47,500 nucleotides of DNA. Origin: Branchiostoma floridae (taxonomy: Eukaryota > Chordata > Leptocardii > Amphioxiformes > Branchiostomatidae). The DNA is taken from NCBI RefSeq assembly GCF_000003815.2, contig NC_049992.1:14185347-14232846 (forward strand). The letters are read 5' to 3'. This document shows, one piece after another, positions 22,199 through 33,344 of this stretch. Positions within the stretch are counted from its first letter, which is position 1. Each line of letters opens with the position of its first letter. Made by a program: the position numbers and the translations under genes. The notes under the pieces are model-generated. The model was not told the DNA's origin and did not search any database. It saw nothing but the letters and a program-made list of their open reading frames with translations.

Positions 22199-25100
22199 AT
22201 GGTGCGTGTAAACAACTGCTGTGGGTGCTGTGACCTCAAGTCCGGCACCATCTCCATCTCCATCGTGTACCTGGTAAGTCATTGTTCCGTTTACATATTC
22301 TCCAAGCAGAGTTTGGTGTGAAATATTAGCCTCTACCAGGCTTCGCGGATCGGTGGTTGTAGAAATCGGACAAATAGAGTCTATAGTACGCTAGGGGAGT
22401 TAGCCGGCGGCCAGAAGAGTACGTTTCCTCATGTGAGGATAAGGATTCTACCGATCCACGAAGCCTGGTAGAGAGAGGCTAGTGAAATATCGTGACCTGT
22501 TCCTTTCATCAATTTTTTTCGACCTTGGTGGGAAGGCCGGTCGAAAAGAAATTGATGAAAGGAAAAGGTCACGATTTTATCCACCAACCTCTGCTTGGAG
22601 AGTACATTTCACATACGTCATACGGACATGAGACAGTACATTTTTTTATTCACGTATGAAGACGTGACAGACGAACTGGTGGCGCACTCAACTTGGCAAA
22701 CTTATGTTAGCGCCACAGCTATACATATAAACAAATATTTTAAATACAATATCGTATTATAGAATATGGGACTTGGTACAGCCGTGGGTGTAGTGACAAT
22801 CTTAGCTGTCTGATAGTGAAAGCGGCTGTCATACATGTAGATCTACATAGAATAGATATTGTTAGGTAAACAAGTACACCAATATCTTGATGGCTATGAA
22901 ATGTTTTCTGTCAGTGTAAAACGAGCATAACATTAAAAAACTAATGATTCTACAATTACTTTTGTGAGTTATAATTAAGATTCACTTCTGTATGTCTCAA
23001 TTCGTACAGGTCTTGGCTATAATCAACATGGTGCTCGGCATCATGGGTGTGGTTGGCACCAAAGGAGGTGCGTATGTTTTGCGTATATTTGACCTGAAAA
23101 CTACAGCGAAGTAAGAAAGTTCAGCCTGAATAAAATCGCGCTCCTAGCGGCCGGCCTCACACAGTTGCCACCACCTAGGAGGGGGTCATTAACCCCAGCC
23201 AGCGAGAGATTGTGTAAACACAGGCTATAAGAAATCCCAGCTATGCTGTAATTACTATGCACATTATAAGGTATAGATGATATTTGATTTTACATCTGAT
23301 ATTTTCATATGCTACATACTTCATAGTACCGAAATGTTTATTCCTACTTCATAGTATGGTAGTAAATCCTATCACTGCCATAGACTGCCATAGATCTTTT
23401 TACGCTTTGTGCAAGTATATTTTGTTGTCTTTTTGTTATACTTCTACACTATACATACTTGATATTTCTATCATGAAACAAAACTTTGTTATCTCTTTGT
23501 ATGTCTTGTTATCTTTTCATTATACTTACTAGATTTTTATGATATTTCTATTATGAAACCAAGAGTTACGCAGATCCAATGAAGGTCGCAGCCAGGGCAC
23601 AGTGTGATCACCGACCGTCTATATATAGTGGAAAGAGGACCTAACATTATGACCTGTCCTTTATTCCTACAGCTCCCATGTACATTGGCGTCACCATTGA
23701 CGGGTTGATGGTTGTCCTGTGTATCCTCCTCATCATCGGGGCTGTCAAGGTTTGTTTGTGTTGTTGTCTTATTCTGTCTGACATGGATATAAAGGATGAT
23801 TTTTACAGTGCAAATGTATAATATGGACAAGATGTGTATGTGCACTTTAGTCAGGAAAGAGACTAAAGGTATCGTTGAAATCTGTGTATTTCTAAATGAA
23901 TCATTGTATTTACAGATTGTGAAAGAAACTCTATTGAAATACTCTCGAACCAGACTAGCTGAAAGGAACTCAATGGCATTTGAAATCGTTGACATTGAAT
24001 TGCACCCACACATTCAGAAGTCACAAGGACTGTCTTATATTTCTATATCGTAAAGAAATACACATGGGCGTAACAGTCATTTTTTTAGAAAGCACACTCA
24101 CATACAGATATGTGAAGGAAAAATGTGAAATGAACCCACCAAGCAGAGGTTAGCCTTTTTTTTATCGCGAGACATAAAGAAAATCGGTACAAAATAGAAA
24201 GCTCGATAAAAACGCATAGAAACGTAAAAGAACAACAACAACGGGAGCCAAACCTCTGCTTAGATAGTATATCAAATGTGTTTGCAGAATGTTCTCTTTT
24301 ACATAATGATTTTTTTCATCTATATTGTTATTTTTTTCTAAAAACAGGACAACCACATCCTGTGCATGGTGTGGGTGGTGGGTGCGATCGTGTGGTCCGT
24401 GCTTGTGACCATCATGGCCATTGTGGTCTCTGTGGTGGTTGGTATCGCCGCCAACGCCGCTCAGGTAAGTAGTGTAATTTTATACCATTTCAGTCAGGCT
24501 TGGTATGCGCTACCGATGTTCAGATGTCCTAGAAGAGTGCTGGCTAGGCAAGTTCAAACGCCAATCAGCAGTAACATTACAAAGTGTCGAAAATATTTGA
24601 TCAAGTGCGTGCAACTTCATAATGTCAATGCTTGTCAATGTTGATAAAGTTTTAGAGAACTATTTGAGTTTTTTCCATTTTTTTTTCTGTTTTCTTTAGC
24701 CAGGGTAGCCCAGCTCAGTGTATCACACTGCTTTACAGTGGGGCCCTGGAAAAAAATTGTATGTAACGATCTAATTACTAAGTTCACATATTTTATGCCA
24801 GGATATTCAGCCGGACCCGGACGATCCAGACATCAACCCCCAGGCAGTTGGAGCCGCCATTGGTCTAATCTTGGGTGTGATGTGGGCCATTGTGGCAGTG
24901 GAAGTCGCTCTGGTGGTGAGTTAAACCATCTTTAAAGTGTATTTATACTTGTATCCATACAAGCGTACACTTGGGATAATAACGTTCTTTGTACCGCCTG
25001 TCAGTTTCCTTGTGGTCTTCAACAATCTCAATTGTGGCTAGCAATATCCATATTGAGCCAAATGGAGATTGCTAACATGCGTGATATTGCTAGCCCTAGC

Positions 25101-25572
25101 ATAGATCTGCCCCAAAAGTAGGTCTTCTATTCAATCTATTAATCAAGGTTCTCCAATACAGTGGAAGGTATGGCGGAACAGGTGTTTCTTGTTAGAGGAC
25201 ACCTTTTCAAGGCTACCATACCAAAATGAAATTCTTCAATAAAACACCTGTTTGTGTAGTTTGTCTGCTTTGTTATCTAGTGACTTAACAAGATGATAAA
25301 ACTGTTCACCGGTCAACACTTTTTTTTGTCACAACCAAAGTTGTTCGTATTTCCTTGAAGATATAGCGTTAACATATTACTTGGCGTTATACCTTTGGAA
25401 CCATTCTAAAACTGATTTACGTTGTTCAACTTCATATAGTTTTGTAAGGTTTCTTATTTATATTTCACAGATTTACAGCGCCATCGTGGTGTACTCACAC
25501 GCCCAGAACCTGCGTGAGGGTGGCGGCTGCCCCCCACCATACTCCCAGTTCGGTGGTCCCAATGTCATCTAA
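22199..25572 (+). CDS. Gene D: LAPTM-like four-span lysosomal membrane protein with PPPY tail
   Basis: Six exons: 22199-22273, 23010-23067, 23673-23749, 24348-24464, 24802-24915, 25471-25572 (TAA), phases 0, 1, 0, 0, 0, giving 180 residues. The start MVRVNNCCGCCDLKSGT matches the LAPTM4-type CCxCC-(4)-G pattern most clearly after gene G. Exon 3 reads YIGVTIDGLMVVLC and exon 4 LCMVWVVGAIVW, with a longer span 3 than in A-C. Exon 5 opens with an acidic, Pro-rich luminal loop (DIQPDPDDPDI) before span 4 with its Glu (AVEVALV). The tail has REGGGCPPPYSQFGGPNVI: PPPY is a full PPxY motif and YSQF a YxxPhi signal. E is its sister. A PPxY tail recruiting NEDD4-type ligases is established for LAPTM5/LAPTM4 and inferred here. 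Confidence 0.85.
22299..22602. mobile_element. Compound element with three hairpins (gene D intron 1)
   Basis: The outer arms TCTCCAAGCAGAG...TTGGTG (from 22299) pair with CACCAACCTCTGCTTGGAGA (to 22601). Inside are two separate hairpins. One is TAGCCTCTACCAGGCTTCG (about 22326-22353) with 22449-22481. The other is CGTGACCTGTTCCTTTCATC (about 22490-22524) with 22539-22575. This gives a three-way cruciform layout. The outer end shares CTCCAAGCAGA with the Mutator-like MITE. Confidence 0.65.
24135..24265. mobile_element. Small inverted-repeat element in gene D intron 3
   Basis: CCAAGCAGAGGTTAG at 24137 pairs with AACCTCTGCTTAG near 24251-24263. The ends resemble those of the compound element at 22299-22602. 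About 130 bases, no coding frame. Confidence 0.45.
25036..25097. repeat. Short inverted repeat in gene D intron 5
   Basis: GGCTAGCAATAT and ATATTGCTAGCC, about 12-bp arms, enclose roughly 35 bases. Confidence 0.45.
25145..25220. repeat. 75-bp hairpin repeat, copy 2 (gene D intron 5)
   Basis: This is a close match to 4803-4877 with a handful of substitutions. GGTATGG near its start pairs with CCATACC near its end. Confidence 0.6.
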
Positions 25573-25746
25573 TCACAGGTAACAACAAAGGAGGGACACC
25601 AGAGTGGGCACATCACCGACTCACAACACACTGACCATCGTGCCTGGAAAGTTGTCTGTCTTGTATCCAAGGTTTCAAACAATGTCAACTCTACACTCTA
25701 TTTTACATCAGTTGTTATTTTGATTAGTCGTGTTAGCAAAGGTCCT

Positions 25747-25752
25747 AATAAA
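25747..25752 (+). promoter_or_regulatory. Candidate polyadenylation signal of gene D
   Basis: AATAAA lies 175 bases after the gene D stop codon. It is the first canonical hexamer downstream. Confidence 0.5.
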
Positions 25753-26097
25753 GAGGAAATGAAAGAGAAACGAGAAGTAAGATTACAAACAGGGCCATGG
25801 AGGTTATCGTACAGTATTAATCGGTGAAGGTGTGTCATCCACCTGCCTCGTCAGGGCTTTCGCATAAAGTTTCATTCATCTTTCAGCCTAGAGTTTATAC
25901 TATGTATTTTGGTGCCGTGGTTAAAGTTTACCAACTTATTTCAAAGAAATGTTTGAGTTTATTCGTGTTGTAGATTTGTTGTATGTTTATGCAAAATGTC
26001 TAGAATACTTTCTTGAAGATCACATCATATGTAGGAATCTATCTCGGCATATCAACGACCTAATATCTTTTAATCAAGTATATCATATTATAATGCA

Positions 26098-26890
26098 ACA
26101 ATGATAATCTTTATTGCATATTCATGCCCGAGGGCTAAATGCACAAAGGGACCACATATGGTCTTATGGGTGCAGAGGAAAAAAGAAACTAGACTACTAC
26201 AATGGTTTTAAACTAGTCTAAATGGAAAAGGAGCTAAGGCACTATGTGTTACAATCTCTAATGGCTGCTTCTAACATGTTCTTCTCTCTTTTTGAAACAC
26301 ATGGAGACATATTTACATATTGTGTCGATAGCATGATCGTCCTTGCATAACATCAAGTACTTAAACAAGTCTTGTTTTGACATTTTCTTACAGATATTGT
26401 CTATTTGTAAAGTATTAAATAGGGATTGGCGTTCGTATTCATATAATGTACACTCTAGTAAAAAATGTGTCTCGTCTTCAAGATACAAGTGGTCACAGAA
26501 TTTACATGTTCTATCATTTAAAGGAGTACGGTTATGCCTGCCGGATTCTATATGTAATGGATGGTCACTTATGCGAAATTTACTCATAGCTTTGCGATGT
26601 TCAAAGCTTGAGATGCTAAGATACGTTTCTCTTTCATATGTCTCTTTGAATGTTTTGTACGTTCTCAATTTGTTTCCTTGGTTTCCTTTTCGTCGAATTG
26701 CTTGCAGTTCTGAATGAAACTTTTGGGTGAAGATATCTTTCAACCTTTGCTTTAGTTGATTTAGATGAGTGGGTACGTTAGAGTGACCGTTTACACACAG
26801 GTAGGCAAAGCCGGACTCCTCTAAGAGTTTCCTTACATCAGATAGCCAGCAGGGTGTTTTACGGCGATCTAGTTCCTGCTGTGCCATATA
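26098..26890 (-). mobile_element. 5'-truncated non-LTR retrotransposon (LINE) 3' portion
   Basis: This spans the minus-strand frame at 26258-26887 and its 3' trailer. The trailer ends (minus strand) with CGGGCATGAATATGCAATAA and AGATTATCATTG, closely matching the fragment at 9421-9460. The 5' truncation and shared 3' end are typical of LINE insertion. Confidence 0.65.
26258..26887 (-). pseudogene. LINE ORF2 C-terminal fragment (post-reverse-transcriptase region with zinc-knuckle-like motif)
   Basis: An open frame of 209 codons. Basic and Trp-containing sequence at the start (CWLSDVRKLLEESGFAYL) leads to SKFRISDHPLHIESGRH. A Cys/His cluster CKFC-(9)-EDETHFLLECTLY follows (about residues 131-153). 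The order R(I/V)S-x-H-x-LxIExGR, then CxxC...EDExHFLLEC, is common at the C-termini of animal LINE reverse-transcriptase proteins. No RT catalytic motifs are present, so it is a fragment. The first Met is probably not the native start. Annotated as a broken remnant, not a host gene. Confidence 0.75.
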
Positions 26891-27425
26891 AGCTTCATAT
26901 ATATGACTATTATAATAGTCACTATTGTTGAGTAGCCATCACCATTTATATAGAGCGATGCCCATTGCCACCCAACGTTCTGAAGCCAAACGCCTGAGCC
27001 TGTATGATTTTAAACCTTCTTTTAGACCTTACCTGTGCCTTTTGGCATGTATTATAAAGTTGTATCTTTCCTGGTTGTGGATATCTTGATCTTTTTACTA
27101 AATAAAGTCCAGTTTGTTGGTGAAGTACTGTTTGCTGATTTATGTAGTTTTCAAGCCTCCGCTGTAAAGAATTAATCCGATATGCAAATTAACTGAGAGT
27201 TGACCATGTCGCCTATTCCGTCATTATTGCACGAACTCACCAAAAGTCGAAATCTTTCATAATTTTCTGTTCTTCTTATCAATTATCTGTTTTACGTAGA
27301 ACAGAAAATAATCATAAACAGTCATTTTAAGGCTTATAAAGACCTTTGTCACATAAAGTATCAAAACAATCCATCCAGGCATTCTCTAGTTATCTGGCGG
27401 ACAGATATCGCCACCACAAACACAC
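26891..27425. other. Spacer between LINE fragment and MITE copy 4
   Basis: AT-rich, with no supported gene. Part may be further degenerate LINE sequence, but I see no continuing frame. Confidence 0.3.
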
Positions 27426-27564
27426 TAATCTCCAAGCAGATCCTACGGTGCCATAAGATAGTATCAAAGCTGGCCAGGGAGTATAGCCGGCTAAGGGAGT
27501 CAAACGGGCACCTACGGTAAGTTTGATACTATACATAACGCACCGTGGATCTGGTTGGAGATTA
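27426..27564. mobile_element. Mutator-like MITE, copy 4
   Basis: TAATCTCCAAGCAGATCC at the left and GGATCTGGTTGGAGATTA at the right, in the opposite orientation to copy 1. AAACACAC occurs on both sides (27418-27425 and 27565-27572). Confidence 0.75.
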
Positions 27565-28316
27565 AAACACACAACTGTTACTTTACATTACCTCCGTTTC
27601 ACGGAAGTAATAAATTGACGACACTAGTTAAACCCAAATTGGCAAAGGGTTCGAACAAACTATAGTTAAAGTTCCTCTAACACATTTCGTATGATATATG
27701 CCTGGGTCATTAAAACAAGTCTTGCTTAGAGTTCATCAGACATTGTTTTGATCATGAATGCGTCAGAATTGACCAGAACTCGTCCAGCGACATCGATTAA
27801 ATGATAGCCGTACTACTACTTTTTGTACCCGAGGCTATTCCTTCCCTTCATTATGCATGAGTACAGGCAGCCATCTTGCTGTCTACATGGTGACTCGTCC
27901 ACTGAAGTAAGAGTTTCATCTTTCTGTCGTTGTTTATATAGAAGCCTATTCACTAGTGACCGTTTCAGGTTATGCATGTACGAATATCTGCTCTGTAATG
28001 TCACAGCCAAGATGGCACAGAGTGCAGACAGACACTATAGAAACAAAAAAAAGTAACATAGAGTTACAATTATCCTATACTATCTATTACTGAATAAAGT
28101 TAATATCTGGGACATTTAAAAGTGTTAGTGTGCATGCGGCCTAGTGCGGTTGTGGACGTGCAGAAAATAAAAAGAAAGGTGCATAAGCAAAGAAATTAAC
28201 AGAATCGGTGCAAGAATGTGTTGTTGGCAGCTCTAGCTAATTCCTATTTACCCCTGGTTATTGGTTACGCCCATGCATTGGGACAACCCCAACTTAAAGT
28301 TGTCTAAATTTTCGTA

Positions 28317-28503
28317 GGTCATTACGTGCGTTGGCATTCCATATAAGGTCATTGTGTGATTTGGTGTTCCATATAACGTCATTGTGTGATTTGGTGTTCC
28401 ATATAAGGTCATTGTGTGATTTGGTGTTCCATATAACGTTTTAATGTTGTGTGATTTGGTGTTCCATATAACGTCATAACGTGCGTTGGTGTTCCATAAA
28501 ACG
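28317..28503. repeat. 30-bp minisatellite, about six units
   Basis: The unit GGTCATTGTGTGATTTGGTG + TTCCATATAA repeats with a period of 30 bases. Outer units differ at several positions and one unit carries an insertion (TTTTAATG). Units are contiguous with no spacers. Confidence 0.85.
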
Positions 28504-28817
28504 CCATTTCTGAAGGAAGAAATAGATATATGACCTGCTACAATGATTACTTGAAGGGCCGTGGAAAAGTTATGGTTAAAACTAATAATCCCAAATTGAA
28601 AGATCAAGGATTGACCTAAGGTTCTAGGGTAAAGCTACTCTTTGGTCCGGACGATCATACATCATCACAAATATCGGGTGTGGTATCTGCTGAGTTGAAT
28701 AACATTTCCAGTATTATTTATGACAAGAAAAGTATCTTTATGATCTATGTGCTTTTTCAGAATAATGCTAAGAATATTTTGAGGCCTATAACCCCTATCT
28801 GATGACAACCAGGCATC

Positions 28818-31203
28818 ATGGTAACGTTAAGGGTGAACAACTGCTGTGAATGCTTCGGCCTTCGGTCTGGCAGTCTCTACATTGCAGCGTTGTACATGGT
28901 AAGTGTTCCTATATACAACAGCTGGGGGTATTGAGCGATCCCAATATCTAAGATTATAGCCTTTCAAAGCCATGAAAACATATGATTATTTATCGCATAC
29001 CTCGGGCTCGACGGTCCACACATACATAATCAACACACAAACATCTAAAAAGGATTACAAACAACTATGGATAATAGCTACATATAGAAACCAGCGCTAT
29101 CAAGCGGTCTCTTGTTGTGGGCGAGACCAATACTGTACTGAGACCTACTACTCGAACAGTTTAGAACAATAAACTTTCAAAGTAATCCTAGTAGGGTATC
29201 CTTCATTGTGGCGTTGGTGTATTCGTGAACAAGAAAAATAAAGTTCTATTGCGATGACATTAGATTTAGTCATCATTTTATGTTGTCCCGATCGTGAAGA
29301 TATCCTACACCACATTTCCCCCTTATTTCATTTCATTTTCATTTTTTATTTGCAGGTGATCGGGATTTTCAACATTGTTATGACCATCATTGGTCTGGCT
29401 AGCGCCGGTGGAGGTACGTTAACTTTGTTTTGCTACGTACATTGTCTGTGTCTTTTTCTAAATTCTTTACAATTACAAAATATACATAGTGAAAAATTCT
29501 TGCTGCGTACTCGGCGTTTTTTTACATATACATAATATACTTACGCCTATACATGTATAATACGTGTACCGTTTCACAGTGTTGAATTGTCACACTCATA
29601 ACTTGAAACCTTACAGAAGTTGCAAGATACGGTCGCATTACAACGGACGGAATATTGGTCCTACTGTGTATACTTCTCCTCATAGGAGTCCTCAAGGTAT
29701 TTTCTTACAACGAAGGCAAGGTTGATTTGATTATATGGATGGCTTCCGAGCGCGCATCAATTTTGTCCATTTCCAAAAAATGAAATAGAAAGTACAGGAA
29801 ATCATACATAGCACTAACGGTTGTAAAATGAGCACACATATGTGCCATGAATTGACAACGATATCGGAGAACAGATACTAATGTCATAGATTAGAATGCC
29901 AAAGAAAATTCCAAAGTCAAGAAAGAAAATGTAATAGAACAAATGTCTAAATGTAGCATACTCTGTGTAACCAGTCATTTGTTCACTTTTAATTCTTCAT
30001 TCGCATGCTCTCACCAGTTTTGTCATCTATACAATCAAATGAACATGGCTGAATCTTAATGGTATTTTATATATAAATAAATAAATGAATAGATGAATAC
30101 ATGTGGTTAACGGTCGGGAAAACAACAGTAAAAGGCGATAATGAGCCTCCTAGCGACTTTCAAGGTACTGCAGTGGAACTTCTAATTTTGATATCTCGTG
30201 TTCTGGACATGCTTTGCTATTTGAGCCTTTAATAAACAAAGAAAGGTTCAGACAAATAAAACTAAATTTCTCTTGACAGAGCGAGTACAGCTTGTGCATC
30301 ATGTGGGTTGTTGGCGCCGTCGTCTGGTCAGTTCTGACCATTGTTTTTGGTGAAGTGGCCACTATTTATGCCGGAAAGGTGAGCAGTAACCGTTACAAAT
30401 AAAGAGATAATGATTGATGCTGGGATATAGAATATTGAAATAGAATAAAATACACCCTTATCCTTTGGTTAGTTTGGATATGCTCAAGACGAAATGAATT
30501 TTTTTAATAAGTTCAGTTCTATCACAATATAGTGACAATGGTTTTGAACCCATAGTCTTAACTAGTTTACTACGTTATCTGTATTTACAGAAGACGGACG
30601 TAAACTATGTTACAACTGTGGGTGGGGTTGCTATGGCAACCGCTATTGGTCTCATGTGGGTCATCATGGCACTGGAAATCCTTCTGCTGGTCTGTTATAT
30701 ATATTCTTATCTTATTATGCACTGGTAATCCTACAGTAATATCATAGTAGATGATATGGCATTGTTGTCTTTAATCATTGCTAACGTATTTGCATAAATA
30801 CTGATTGTGAAATTGTTCAGCTTTACTTACTCTGAAAAATGACGTCATGGTTTCGACATGCCAGTAACAGCGAAAATCTTAAATTCAGCATCGTTATATG
30901 TATTAGGAAACCACATCTCATACATATCATTATCATTATTATTGTTATTATCATAATTGTAATTGCTATCGTTGTTATTATTGTCAATGGTTTATTGAGC
31001 AAAAACAAGGGTGTCCAACAGAGGCATTCAATTTTCATGACTACGATGTGTGATAGTAAGTATTGACGACCACGTTTGTCCTTCGTTTACCTGTACAGAT
31101 CTACTGCGCCATTGTGGTGTACTCGCATGCACAGAAGCTTCGTGAGGAAGGCAATCCCCCACCATACTCCCAGTTCGGAGAGACAACAACAAAGCCCGTA
31201 TAA
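28818..31203 (+). CDS. Gene E: LAPTM-like four-span lysosomal membrane protein with PPPY tail
   Basis: Six exons: 28818-28898, 29356-29413, 29617-29696, 30280-30378, 30591-30689 (weak donor GTCTGT), 31099-31203 (TAA), phases 0, 1, 0, 0, 0, giving 173 residues. The start MVTLRVNNCCECFGLRSGS keeps three of the usual Cys, one changed to Phe. Exon 3 has RITTDGILVLLC, exon 4 LCIMWVVGAVVW, exon 5 a hydrophobic span with MALEILLL. The tail LREEGNPPPYSQFGETTTKPV shares PPPYSQFG with D. Exon 2 has the same 58-base length as D. The acceptor TGCTTTTTCAG ends 57 bases before the ATG. Confidence 0.84.
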
Positions 31204-33242
31204 GACAATGGAAAGAAAGATACTTTGGATATTCATATAAACATTGCTGGTTACATAGTTGTTTCATCGCCAACAATTAGCAAAACACAAATAATAAGTA
31301 ATGGTAAACCAGATGGTTAGGAGACCATTGAAGAAATATGTAACAGAATGTATCCTAGGCCTTTTGCATTGACGGCAAAGCATGATATATGATCTTGGTT
31401 AGACTTTTGCAGCAGGTTGTTATAAACCCCCTTAGATAGCCTTTGGCTCTATATGTTAATGCGGTGTATGTACGACATCTATGACCACACGTAGACCTCG
31501 GTGATACAGATTTCTGTTAATGCAGGTCTTTGGCACGTCGGTGAGTACTCTTGAACAGACTATGTATGATTATGAACACATAACATATGCCTTTCATAAA
31601 ATATGGATACCAATTCTTACAAGTTTGTAAGTTATTATTATTACTGTTTACGACAAGTCCACCCTTCCTTGTTGTGAGTCACTCAATACCTCTGACTTGG
31701 AACTGTGCTGAGTAATTTACACTGGGCTTTACATGTTCACAGGAAGGCATTTATAACACAACGTTATGTTTATTTTGTCTAACTGGTTCAGAAATACACA
31801 AGTCATGTGGCTCTTTCTCTCATCATTGTCTGTGTGACGTCAACAACAGAAACCACTTGACAAATATACAATCTTACCAATTTCGAAAATTGTTGTGCTG
31901 TGTTGTGCACCTGTTACGCCTAGACAATATCCGTAAAGCACAAAAACAAATAAGTAAGTCTTATACTAGTAATATTGACAAGTTCAGACTGTATTTCTGT
32001 TTTATACTCGTAACTCTTTCAAGACTGTGCTACACTGGGTGTTAATTGAATAATACAAGCCCCGTTGTTGTGTCTACCAGATTACATAGTCAATAGTCTC
32101 ACCACACCGCCTGGAAGTTGGATTAACATGTTAAATCGTATTTCAAGAGACCAGTTAACCAGTAAATAAGGATGCAACAGGTGCCCCCCTCCCCTATTCT
32201 GTGATCCAGCGAAACACAGTTGTGTTATTAGTGTCCTCCATTTTATCACGGGTCATTGACGTTCAAAACATGGCTGTGTGTTGTTAACGTTACTTATCGT
32301 GCAGTGTAAGCATTGGTTAAACGTTACGTACGTTTCCGTGTATGGAACACACACGTTACATGTATTATCAAGTAAGGTGCAACATGTGGTACACGTGTAA
32401 CATATGGTTAGTATTGTTAGAGAATTATGGAGTGATTCGTGGCATGCACACCTTGATCATTTGCATGACCGTTCGATGACAAACCAGTACAACCACTTTT
32501 CGGCTGTTCCCAGTGATTAAGTCTCGGCGATGATTTATGTGCTGTAACGTTATGTATAGGGCTTGTTTACAATCTCCGAGAAACTCATGAGAGAAAACAT
32601 GGTTTTTATATGGAGTTGTCGTGTTTTACCTGTTAAAAGAAGACGGAAATCTAGCTACCATTCTCACCTGCGTAGGGACTGTCGACTATGGACTTATGTA
32701 GGGGATATGCTGACTGGTCACAGACAAAGGATAGTTGTCAAACGATACACGGACAACATGGGGGCGTGTATGGGGCTTTTGGTGATTTATAATGCTGACA
32801 GCTACTTTTCGACTAAAGTATTGTCAATATGTTTGTCCATTGAAACGGTGAAACTTTTGCTTTTGAAGGAGATAGTGAACAAATGTTAATCCAAAACAAG
32901 TACAGAAATAAAGAAATATTGTTGCTATTTCTGTTGCCATACACTAGTGGTGCAGATGTGCCCTATGTGATTTTTAACCTCCTTGGTGCAGAGATTGTCA
33001 TTCTCTTATAGGACTGTTTAGCCACAGTAGAGCTGTAGGGCTGATATCAATTAGGATTTTACCATGGTCAATATTGACACGAAGGAGGCCATATATATAC
33101 TAGTGGTCCAGCCTTGGACCGACTTTGGCTTAAACACTTCCCAATTCATTCATCACAGTGTACGATTCAACATATTGAAGAGGGGTCTGCCTTGCAGTTT
33201 TTTAGACTCTCTCCTATGACCTCAACTATTTGATCTTTTCAG
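31204..33242. other. Gene E 3'UTR and spacer to gene F
   Basis: No supported gene. A 108-codon frame at 32563-32889 has no recognisable domain, no splice context and ordinary AT-rich composition. AACCTCCTTGGTG near 32979 resembles one arm of the micro-palindrome family, without a partner. Confidence 0.35.
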
Positions 33243-33344
33243 TAAATTTTATTGTTAATGTTAGGGTTCAAGGACGCTTCTACCGGTAGGGTCTGTACAT
33301 AGTGTTTGACTGCTTGAAGCTGCCCCCCTCCCCATCTATCCACC

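Noticed and set aside
23537-24013. 158-codon minus-strand frame
   Set aside because: It overlaps exon 3 of gene D on the opposite strand and is a chance frame.
26258-26887. Host zinc-finger gene on the minus strand
   Set aside because: The Cys/His cluster and preceding motifs are those of LINE C-termini, and the 3' end matches another repeat fragment in the window.
28317-28503. Possible CRISPR-like array
   Set aside because: Units are contiguous without spacers and the genome is clearly eukaryotic; it is a minisatellite.
32563-32889. 108-codon + strand frame between genes E and F
   Set aside because: No recognisable domain, no splice sites in register and no similarity to the array genes.
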